The translations under genes were made by a program, and so were the position numbers. From Metellina segmentata (lineage: Eukaryota > Arthropoda > Arachnida > Araneae > Tetragnathidae): a stretch of DNA of 64,000 nt. The stretch is from the NCBI GenBank assembly GCA_947359465.1, contig OX375876.1, positions 80,932,359-80,996,358 on the forward strand. Direction: 5' to 3'. Below the pieces are notes generated by a model. It saw nothing but the letters and a program-made list of their open reading frames with translations, made no database searches and had not been told where the DNA came from. Every line of letters begins with the position of its first letter. Position 1 is the first letter of the stretch. This document shows positions 54,286 to 64,000 of the stretch, in pieces.

Positions 54286-55956
54286 CAACCTCTTGAATGG
54301 AAAAAGGGATTCCCCAAACCAAATCATCGTGTAAATAATTTATTAATTGTAAATAAATCTTACTTATACCTAGTAGCTATCTCTAGTACCTCATACAGTC
54401 CGCTAATTGAATCCAAAGGAATCTTCCAGCGACTAGGTCCCCAATCAAGTAGTCGGGACTTATCCAACGAGCAATTACCCCCCCCCCCCTCAAATAGCTA
54501 TGTAAATGTTATGTTAATATTAGACATGTAATGTATATCTCTTTTCATCTTTTAAGGCAAAAGTGGAATTGAAACTAGAAGTCCCGTAAGTGTTTACAAG
54601 GTAAATGACGCTAGAATTATGATGCATCCTTTTCGATAAGACTTAAACATTAATCTTGTGAATATCAATACGTCTAATAAAATTGAGCTTACTCAAATGC
54701 ATTTGTAAGGGCATTTTAATGCATTTTTTTGACTTTTCCATTTAAATTGGGTTTTTATTTCGTTCTTTGGCCATTTTTAGGTAATCTTTTTCACCTTTTA
54801 ATCCTATTTTATATATTTTGGTGTCAAGAAAAATCGTATTATCGGATGTATTTCCCTTAAACCCAATTTTTTTCCTGGCCCCCATTTTCCTCGCCTATTT
54901 AAAAAAACTTATTTTTTTGGTTTAATTTCAGGATATTGAAAAAAATTATGTAGTTTATTCTCTTGCAGTTTCAGAAGACTTGAAAATATAAAGTTTTAAA
55001 TGCATAAAAATTTGTTGGAAGGCAATATAAAATCTTTTTTTTTTAATATGAGCATCTGAGCAAAGCCATTTGTTATGACAAATCAATATAAGTAATATAT
55101 AAAATAAATGTACATTTATTCTTTAGATCCCAGTGGGCAACAAAGGCTATATAATACTCTCTCGTTTTATTTATACTGTGTGAGCAAAAGGCACTAAAAA
55201 CTATCTGAAATTCCCACATGAAAAACACTGAGTATTGCTAAGATTGCGATTAGATGCTAAAATCTATTTACCAGTATTTATAAAGAATGCAAATTTTTTC
55301 CAATAAATTTTTTTACAGAATTAAAATTCTTATACTTATGGTTGGACTGATTTTTTTATTTCGTTCTACAATTTTAATATAATTTATGGATATGGGTTTG
55401 ATATAAAACGATTTAAAGTACTTAATTTTGTATGAACATATTTTGTAAGCAAGGATACTGTTAAATGCGAAAAGATCGCAAAGATATTGGTTTCTTTCAG
55501 GGCGGTAAGTGTATACTTTAACCAATTTTCTTCAAAAGTCCTTGGTTCAATCCATAATGTGGTTTGTACAATTCTATTTCATAAAAGTTAAATAAATGTA
55601 CGAAACCTTTTTAACAAGATATGGTAACGACTTATTTTCAAATGACGGATAAATTTACAATAAAATCACTTTTAAATAAGTTTAATAACTCTAACATAGT
55701 CTTTTTTTTAAATAATACTAGAAGTACCCGCATGGTGTTGTCCGTGACAAAGTTATACTTTTAAAAAGACAACCTCACTGATTCCAACGAAACCAAATTA
55801 AACAGTAATAAACAAAAATGTGTATAAATGATAAAAATTAAATATTGCTATACGTTCAAAAAGTCGTAAGGCTAATAAAAATAGCAAGAAACTATAAAAT
55901 TGTAGAAATTATGCAAATTCAATAGTAAGTAATGCTTTTTTAAAAAGTCTTAACTC
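54286..55956. other. AT-rich stretch, nothing recognised
   Basis: A poly-C run lies at 54480-54489. Small ORFs here have no recognisable family. Confidence 0.4.
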
Positions 55957-55959
55957 TAA

Positions 55960-56361
55960 GGCCCGGTGCACACATCCGGTTTTTCAACGCGCGGCGCCGC
56001 TGCCGCAACGCAAGTGAGGTAGTGCACACATGCGATGCACGTCCAACTTGAGTGCAATTCGTACCGCAGTTCCCCACGGCCGCAGCTCGCCGCACACGCG
56101 TCTCCGTTCTGGAGTACCTTGTTTTCATTAAATGGAATATAAATAATAATTAATAAATGGTTGTATCCAGTAACGTCTATTTTGCTTCAAAATATACTTT
56201 TTTGTACACCAAGTAAGCGAAATAAACACGTTTTCTTTGATAGATTTATCGCAAATGGCGCGAAATGAGTACTTGCGTCATTTCACGGTTATGTGGGCAT
56301 TGTTGGGCTTCAGTGCCGCAGTGGCGCCGCACGTTAAAAAACCGGATGTGTGCACCAGGCC
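55960..56361. mobile_element. PIF/Harbinger-like MITE
   Basis: The termini are inverted repeats GGCCCGGTGCACACATCCGG and, reversed, GGCCTGGTGCACACATCCGG, continuing through GTTTTT.AACG.GCGGCGCC for about 45 bp. TAA flanks both sides (55957-55959 and 56362-56364). A 3-bp TWA duplication and GGSC ends are typical of PIF/Harbinger elements. It has 402 bp and encodes no transposase. Confidence 0.85.
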
Positions 56362-56364
56362 TAA

Positions 56365-56905
56365 ATCTCACTGATTCCGACAACAACGTAAATCAAGACC
56401 ATATTAAACAGTAATAAGTTGTGTTTTCTGAAAACAACGTAAATCAAAACCAAATTAAACAGTAATAAGTTATGTTTAAAAAAAAGAAACTATACAACCT
56501 GAACGACTGCACTTGACCGTGACTCAAATATACAGAACGTTAATTCCTATTACTAATCCGCTAAGAAAATGAAAAAGAAAAAATTAAAAGAACAAATTAA
56601 ATCAAAGGAAAATTAGTGAAGTCATTCATAAATATAGTAATGTAGAAGCTTGGCGAAAGTCCAAAAAAAAGAACCACATGGGGGAAAAAAGCTAATAAAT
56701 AAATTATAAAATGTTCTAGAATAAATTTTATAATTCGGGCTTCGAGGTGCCATTCAGTCACCTTTAGGACTACCCAAATTTCATGGTTATAAGAACTAAA
56801 GATTCGTCTGGACACAACGAACAGAAACAGACACTTCCTTTTATAATAGTAGAGACTTTTAGAGATATGCTGCAATTCATGGATTTTTTTTTAAAACTTG
56901 GAACA
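56365..56905. other. AT-rich spacer
   Basis: A short direct repeat, ACGTAAATCAA.ACCA.ATTAAACAGTAATAAGTT, occurs twice at about 56388-56475. No supported gene. Confidence 0.4.
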
Positions 56906-57973
56906 CTATGGGGTTCCGCCCCCTGCTCGCTATCGCTCGTCAACCCCAGATCATTGCTACGCAATCATTTTTAGTTCGCTTTACGAACTATACTTTTCAG
57001 CAATGAGGGGTAGGGGATTGTTTCACAATCCATCCCCACATGGATCTCTGCTGGATTGATCGTGGACCTCTAGTACGACATCAATTGAAGGTTCCCTTCC
57101 CATTACGATATTTATCGCATGCGCCCGAGTTACGGAAAATTGCTTACTTTTTTTGCGAGATAAGCCGTACCGTATATAAGCCGACCCCATTACTTTAGCT
57201 TTAGAAAACGTTCCAAAATTTCTCGGCTCATACAAGGAAATATAGTGTAAATAAGAACAAAATGTTTTTAAAAATGTCAAGAACAAAAACATCTCATTTC
57301 CACATAAAAAAGGAAATATTTAAGCACAAGATATTGTTAAAATTCAGAGGAAATCCTCATAATAATTTTAAATGTTTTAGCTTCTCCGTGTTGTTTGTTG
57401 TAATAGTACTTCTTAATATTTTCATATTCGACTGTTGCTATGGAAACGACAACCAAATTTGCCGGTTCTTCTGAAAACATCGCAAACTCTAGCGCGTGCT
57501 CTCAAATTTTATGAATGAATTACAATACAACTGTGTTTATCGCGTTTGCGCGAGCTCCAAATTCATTAGCCCGTTGAACCACAAGACTCGCTGGCCAGTA
57601 ACTGCATCTCTTTCTAAATACGTACATGATTTCCATTCAAGAACATAATACCTGAATTGAAAGGAAAGTGCATCAAATATTCGATTTTAAACTACATGAC
57701 AGTAGGAGTAAAGGAAAAGTTTTTTTTTAATTTAAATGTTAATTTAAAAAACTGAAATTGATTCGCTTTGCTTCGTCTGTTCTAACAATATTTAATTTTA
57801 AAGTAAAATCTGTTATTTCATGAGCAGTTTGATTGAATCTTCATTAAAAATGATTTGTATCAAAAGAAATGTATCATTAATATCCTATCAAGTCGATTTG
57901 TCCTTTCGCAGGTATGGCGAAATTCTAAATTTTCACATCCCTGGTGTAAGAGTGCTTCAAATAAAGATATAGA
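56906..57973 (-). mobile_element. Helitron-like hairpin end, extent uncertain
   Basis: CTATGGGGTTCCGCCCCCTG at 56906 after host A is a diverged form of the CTAG hairpin terminus, followed by GCTCGCTATCGCTCG, GATCATTGCTACGCAATCA and AGTTCGCTTTACGAACT. The opposite end may be at 57973, where the reverse complement begins TCTATATCTTTATTT and host T follows; this is the weakest part of the call. Confidence 0.45.
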
Positions 57974-57974
57974 T

Positions 57975-58464
57975 AGGAAAATTGAATGCAAGATTAATCG
58001 CAGTAAGTTGGTCATTTTTCATAGGAAATGAACGCAAAGAGCATTCAATACTACTCAAAACCTATTTCTGTAGTTGTCATCATAGAATCAGCTTTTATAT
58101 TTGTCTCTTACACCAAGAATTCAATGTATATGAAATGGATTATATGGACGTGTGTAGCATGTATACCTATTTGCGTCCAAACTAAAATGTAGAAACTAAA
58201 AAAAAAGCGTGTAAATCATGTTTAAAAAAATTACTTTCCGTACACATATGTCTGTATTTTTTTATGAAAGAAGAGAGATTATTCTATGATCACACTTTCT
58301 GAATCAATATTTAACTAGTTCATCCTAAGAAAAGCCGGGTAATTGCTAGTTCTTTATATTAGAAAGTTTGTAATTAAATTAATTCATAAAAAAAATTTTA
58401 CAACAAATTTTCAATTTGGTCATGTAATTGTAAAAAGTTTACTTGTGGTATTTAATTGCATTTC
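57975..58464. other. Spacer before duplication copy 2
   Basis: I see no supported gene. The 67-codon ORF at 57982-58185 has no recognisable family. Confidence 0.4.
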
Positions 58465-59156
58465 TTTTTTAGTTTTTCAATGTAATTCTATTTTTGTCAA
58501 AGAATTTTCTGGAAAGATTTTTTTGTTGCTGTCTTATACGCCTTTTCTTTTAACAAGTTTTGTTAACGTAAAAATAAATACTTGATATTTTTTTTAGATT
58601 TTTATTTTTATTTTGAGGCGTTTTTGTTGTTTTGGGTGTTGTGAATGCATTTTCATAGGGCTAGCAATGCTTAGGTTACTAAATTCCAAAACTTAATAAT
58701 ATGCTATAAGATATCTTTAGGTCGAGTAGTTGTTACTTTAAATCTGTCATTATTCATAGTTTTATATTAAAATTATTATTTATTAGTTATTTCATTCTAC
58801 ATCATTAGACAATTGTTTTTAGTTTTAGACCTCTCATGTCTTGCTGCCAATAACTCAGAATATCGTATGGTCTTATGTCGATTAATTTTTGTAAAAGTTT
58901 CAAGCGCTGCTTGCGAGTTATTTAAAAATTAAAACTTACAGAATAAAGTTCAGCGAATGGCTTCTACTTGTTAAAATGGAATTTATATTTCTTGCTACTT
59001 TTTAAAATTCTAAATCTATTTCTTTTTAATTGGTCCACAACAGATACAATCTAAACATTTTCTAGAAAAATTAGTTACAAAAAGTGGTTAAAGCTGTTAA
59101 AGTAATCTTATTGATCTACTGTGAAAGTTATCACATTGCTGTCGACTTTTATATGT

Positions 59157-60140
59157 TACCTGTGGAGCAATTACTCGGTTTCATTAATGAAAATTCACAT
59201 TACAATTGACCTAATTTTAAGTCGTGTGAAGTGGACTAATTTATGATTAGGTGAATAATCATGATAAAGATTTTTACTTCACTGTATCTCAAGCCAAAAT
59301 TTTCAAGTAATTATTGTTGTTGATTTTGCAATTCGAAAAGAGCCATAAAAATAGAATTTCCTTTTAAGAAATAAAAACAAACTCCTGTTTTAGTTACTCA
59401 AGTGCTACATTTGCTTAAAAAATAAGTTTAGGAACACACTTACATGAGGATGGATGATTGAATCCCAGAAACGAAAGAAATCTAGATGTTAGAAAACAAA
59501 CGGATATGCTATATTCAGCTCTGAATATATACTTTTTCTAATGTCCGGCAAATTATTGAACATTTCCACCATTGGCGGATATGAGAATAATTTTACATTG
59601 CCGTATTGAACCACACAGTTGGGTTCCTGTTACACGTCGTATTTTCACCATACATTCTACTCACAACCAGTTTATAGAGAGGCCACACATTCATTTAGGA
59701 AGGGCAAGCATCTATGCCTTAAGACAGGTTTCAACCTGCATCCTATCGATACAGAAGCCAGTACCTTGATCACAAGACCAATTGGCCGACTCCAATTACA
59801 TATATTTTTACGTTTTCTTTATAAAATAGGTTATAAGAGGTACTGCTTTTACTATCACTGTCTTGACGAACGAAATCGAACCTCACTAACGAAATTTCGT
59901 TACTATTTTGCCCATACATTGATCAAATCGTATAATCTTACTGAGTTTTTTAGACTGTAATGTTTTATTGAAAAGGGATTCAGGTTTTTGTCAATTTAAC
60001 ATTTAATTTTAAAATATTATTAAAACTATTTATTGTTAACAAAAACGAAAATAATTCCTTAATGTAAACTATTATCTCACAAATACCGAAAAACATCTCT
60101 GAATTGACCTGCTCTTTCATTCCCATATGCCTTTTTCTGT
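59157..60140. other. About 1-kb segment present only in copy 2
   Basis: It is absent from copy 1, where the flanks meet at 3870/3871. I find neither inverted ends nor a target duplication, so insertion here or deletion in copy 1 are both possible. On the minus strand at about 59790-59700, GGCCAATTGGT and GCAGGTTGAAACCTG resemble decayed A and B boxes of a tRNA-derived SINE. The 113-codon ORF at 59619-59960 overlaps these and is probably chance. Confidence 0.45.
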
Positions 60141-63100
60141 TGAAGTGCTAGATGACTATTTAAAGTTAGGTATGATCACATGAATATTATCCGTTCTGCA
60201 ACCTGCAGTATTCCCTGCATGACATCTATATTCAACCTTCTTGATCTATTTAATTTTTTCTTGTGTTTCTTTCAACCAATCGAAGAGGCAAAGTCACGTG
60301 TGTATAGGAGTAAAAGCAATGCATTACCAGGAAATCTCGCGACACTCGGAGGTTATTAAAAGAACCCGAGAACTTTTTACTATTGTTACTCAGATATATT
60401 TCACACACTGCGTCACTTTAGAAGCAATTTCAATTCTCTAGTTCTTCAAGTTCACAGAATTTCAAAATAGCTCACAGCAAGTCCTTAACAGAAGATATTT
60501 GTCATATGAGATGCAAAAAAATATAGGAAATTGCATCATCACTAAACACAGAATTATTGTCGCATTGGAAATGGAAGAATCGTGGGCGCACTGTCAGAGA
60601 AGCAGATAAAAACCTCACATCATCCTGATTTGTTTAATGCTTTTGTCTCTCCACACTCGACGCTTATCTTGAATTCTGAACAGCATTGCTTCAAAATTTA
60701 GTCACACGTTGGAGATTCGTCTTGCAATGTTGACTTCGCTATCTTTCTTTCTACCTTTTTTGTATATTTATCTCGCATAACCAGCTTCCGTTTCCGTTAC
60801 TGACCTCTTAAGAACGCGCAGCTATCATATCCTAACGAAATGAAAGAATGTTTCAAAGAAAAAAAGAGAGTGCCAAGATTCGGGCGTTATCATGTTCATA
60901 GAGATCAGTTTTATCAAATTTCTTTGATGATTTTAAACGGGAAATTGAGATTTATTAACACTCTCATTTAAAAGTATTTGGCAAGAAAAGTGAATATTCC
61001 GTGGAAAGAGAAACTAATGTTGTATATGATGATATTAATTTAGCTCACGCTCGACCTAGAAATCTATTGCTTTCTAAATAGTATAATCCAACAAAAATTA
61101 GTTTTGTATAAATAAACAAAAATCTAATAACATCTCATTTTTACCAATCGTATCTATAAATCTTCAAAAGATTTTCAGAAACGTTATTCTGTTTGCGTAA
61201 GCATTTTTACTTACAAATTAGATGTATCACACTTAAAAACTTATAACGATATTTGCATCCGCATATTTAGGTGAAGAAGGTTTTACACAGCGTACTACTT
61301 AGAAAACTCAATTTTAGGAATTTTAGTAATTGTTCTGAAATTAATAAGGTGATCTAATCCGATATATTAATAGCTTCGTAATTAGTCATAATATAATAAT
61401 TTTTTGAAACAATTCTAATGCTACTTGTCTTGCACACCTTTCTACAAATCTGCGTAGCTAAAATTGATCAATTGTTAAGTCAGTGCAATTTTCAATCCTA
61501 AATTAAACTTGATTTTGGTTCAAATATACCCGATTATACACATCATGAACTGAATTTAATTATAATTAAAGTTAATCTAAATTTCAGAATTTATTGAGTG
61601 GTACATAACAATTTTATATTTGATAATCACATCTACTAAGCATCACTATTTATCATAGCTTATGTTAATTTACATGTTTTTGTCAGCAGTCATTATTTAT
61701 TTTTACGAGGCAATATAGTATTTTTGATTGATTCTATTCTTCGACACATTAAAATTCTTATATAACTCCGTTTGCATCGCTGTGGTGTCCAGTGAAATAT
61801 TTACAAAGGTTCAAAAGTACAAATGATACCTTGGACTTTGCTTTCATATTCTATTTTTCAAGACCCACAAAAGAACTTCCGAGATTATTTTCACGATTAT
61901 TATTTTAAAAACGAAAAACCTTTAAAAGCATTCAAATTGTGTACTCTATTACGTTCCAAACTCGTAAAATCATTTCTTATATGTTGAAATAATCGAAAGG
62001 CAAGTGGTTGAATTCTTACTACTTGATGTGTTGATACGGGACCCTTATTAAATGTAACTATATATTTATAGTACTCAATGATCGACACATTGAAGTAAGC
62101 AAAAATGCATAAATCTTTCGCTTTTTCTTCGGATACATCTACAACTACGTACAAGTGGAGGCAAACAAATTAGCAAAATGGGTTCTGAAATTGGTAAAAA
62201 TCTACCACACATGCAATTCAAAGGGTTCTGACCAGAAATGCATTCGAAATTATCATAAAAGAAACCACTCAAAAATCAACATATAAGAAATGGAGCAATA
62301 TTTAAAAAATGTGACAGAACAATAAAAAGAAACCAAAAAGAAGCAGTGGGTACTTTACGTACTCAGAACTGGATGCCTTGCAGCACAACAACCGAGAATT
62401 GAAATATACTTCTCCAGGGGATGACGTAATTTGAACTTACAATTTCAACATTAATGAAGATTACCTCCAAATCCGGCCGGGTCTGGGATCCACTCAACAA
62501 CAGCCCGAAACCATTCGAAGTTCTATTGGGATGTCAGAGACAAAATGATGAGCGGAGCCTCTTTTTTTCCTATAGATATAACAGCATCTTGAAAATATTA
62601 TGAAAATATTTGACTTTTAAACTCCAACAGACTGCACAAAACACAACAACTTTTTTCTCCACAATCCCATGATTCCGATACATTTATTTGTTAACCCACT
62701 TACCTGACAATGTAGGGATAGACTGCACATAACAATGAATTTGTTCTCCACAATCCCCAGGCTCCGATACTGTGGTATAAGTGTCCCAACGCAGCACGTG
62801 TAGACATCACTATGTAGTGATAGGCGATGCGAATATGTTTTAATATCTTTAGCAGTGACTAACTCAGAGGTCTGGCAAGAGCGATGACCATAACACTAGT
62901 ATTTAAAGGAGCGGAATTTCTTTAATACTTATTAAAAGTGGAGAAATTGTAGTTTTTCTAGAAAAAAATGTGTCATCAGAATTATTTCCCATTGCGATGC
63001 ACGTGAAGTGGATATCTATATATGCACTCCATCTTTGGAACACAGCGCTAAAAATTCCCATTTTTCTTTCATGTAGCCCCTACAATTGTATTACAATTTG

Positions 63101-63442
63101 GGAGAGCGAGAAGACAGGAAACATCAAAAGTCTGGTCAAGAAGGAGCAAGCAAGGAAGAAGCAAGTTGGAGGACACTTTTTCAGATTGTTCTGCACACCC
63201 ATTATCAAAGTCTTGATTTTTGCTAATTTTTATGCATTTTGAATAATCAAATGTAAAAGAAATTACTATTTAGAACAAATTAAAAGTTAATATTGTTTGG
63301 TCAATGTCTAAGGTAGCGTACTGTAATGGATCCCCAGTCACTGGGGTGTCCATGATAATAAATTGACGAATGGCTTAGCTAAGGCTGATTCTGAATCACT
63401 CAAACTATGTCTCCCCGTTTGATAACATTCTTTGAAAAGGAG

Positions 63443-63450
63443 TATAAATA
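63443..63450 (+). promoter_or_regulatory. Candidate TATA box, copy 2
   Basis: TATAAATA lies at the position equivalent to 7071-7078, with conserved flanks AAAGG/TAG and CAAAT.TCAAACC. Confidence 0.35.
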
Positions 63451-64000
63451 CAAATATCAAACCGTGTGGATTCGATACTTACAATATTAATGCTAAAGAG
63501 AAAAACGAACTCCTTGCGATATCGCAGTTGCCATAGGATCCGAAAGCTATAGGAGTCACTTGTTTTCGTGTTCTGCTGGATACAACTACCTACAAAATAA
63601 TTTATACTGTGAATTCGTTTCTCTTACTCCCAACTTGTCCTTTGTATTTCCTTTCAGACACTACAAGAATCAACCGTAATACTTACCCGGATATTCCTGA
63701 CGACGCATTGAATAATACTGCTAATGAAGTTATATAATTTATTTATGTTTCTAGTCTATATGGGGCTGCCAGAACGAGACATGATAAAAGGTTTAAGGTC
63801 TGGAGTAGGGTAAAGAGAACTTTTAAGAAAGACAAGAGAAACATCATTCTAAATCCTCATAGAGTAAAGTAACTTGAAATTTCATATTTGAGTCTTCCAA
63901 GGTCAAGGCGTAGTTTGATCAATCATGTGCCAATTTGCATCACTTAGAAAAGCACTTTTCATGTTGTGTCACGATTAAAGAATGAAAAGTTGATCAGGAC

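Larger units (their letters stand above)
58465..64000 (+). repeat. 5.5-kb direct duplication, copy 2 (runs off the window)
   Basis: This is the paralogue of 2215-7735 in the same orientation and still matches at the last base, so its end is outside the window. It lacks the Tc1-like insertion of copy 1, showing the original site at 58984-59078, and carries an extra block at 59157-60140. The TATA-like TATAAATA is at 63443-63450 and the candidate terminal exon at about 63658-63737. ORFs in this copy are not kept in frame relative to copy 1, apart from the short terminal one. Confidence 0.9.

Noticed and set aside
55960..56361. Small gene (62-codon Arg-rich ORF on the minus strand)
   Set aside because: The ORF lies in the GC-rich TIR of a MITE.
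2215..64000. The 5.5-kb direct repeats as LTRs of a giant retroelement
   Set aside because: No TG...CA ends, primer-binding site or polypurine tract at the boundaries, divergence too high, and unrelated genes in both orientations between them.

Overview
This is a repeat-saturated, AT-rich nuclear window from an arthropod, most likely a spider (inference: the charged gag-like ORF with a matching protease, the mix of BEL/Pao, Ty3/gypsy, Tc1/mariner and hairpin-ended Helitron-like repeats, and a chelicerate-type serpin fit orb-weaver genomes). Only one intact protein-coding gene is convincing: a secreted serpin in a single coding exon at 25966-27264 (+). A consensus 3' splice site lies 8 bp before its ATG. 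A TATA/initiator/splice-donor cluster at about 8933-9023 could be its distant non-coding first exon, which would make 9-26 kb a transposon-filled 5' intron.

Layout. 1-2150: decayed Ty3/gypsy-like gag, protease and integrase pieces. 2215-7735: first copy of a 5.5 kb direct duplication whose second copy is 58465-64000 (cut by the window edge), offset about 56.27 kb; copy 1 carries a Tc1-like insertion and copy 2 an extra 1 kb. 7.8-8.2 kb: tandem repeat rich in the palindrome CATCGATG. 11.7-17.3 kb: nested complex of Tc1/mariner remnants, an inverted pair of SINE-bearing repeats and a MULE-like MITE with a 9-bp target duplication. 17.3-20.6 kb: gypsy pol fragments and an LTR. 20.9-22.8 kb: BEL/Pao pol relic (-). 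23.9-24.4 kb: CR1-like LINE end. 25.5-25.9 kb: gypsy integrase relic (-). 26-27.6 kb: serpin.

28.1-31.8 kb: two Helitron-like elements, one broken by a SINE and a mariner-type element. 32.5-34.8 kb: internally deleted BEL/Pao element with nearly identical LTR segments. 36.1-37.8 kb: relic of a THAP-domain, P-element-like transposase with a recognisable intron. 38.4-40.7 kb: long-TIR element coding for a transposase-like protein of a widespread but poorly classified family. 42.4-47.9 kb: gypsy gag-pol, interrupted by a hAT-like MITE and adjoining a piggyBac relic. 50.0-51.6 kb: Helitron-like element with an internal triplication. 52-54.3 kb: SINE fragments. 56 kb: Harbinger-like MITE. 56.9 kb: further Helitron-like end.

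The elements do not form a pathway. Their interest is the readable nesting order (several insertions have both target duplications and an empty-site paralogue inside the same window), two element families that look under-described, and the large duplication around a serpin locus. All protein family calls come from reading the translations by eye; no database search was run.
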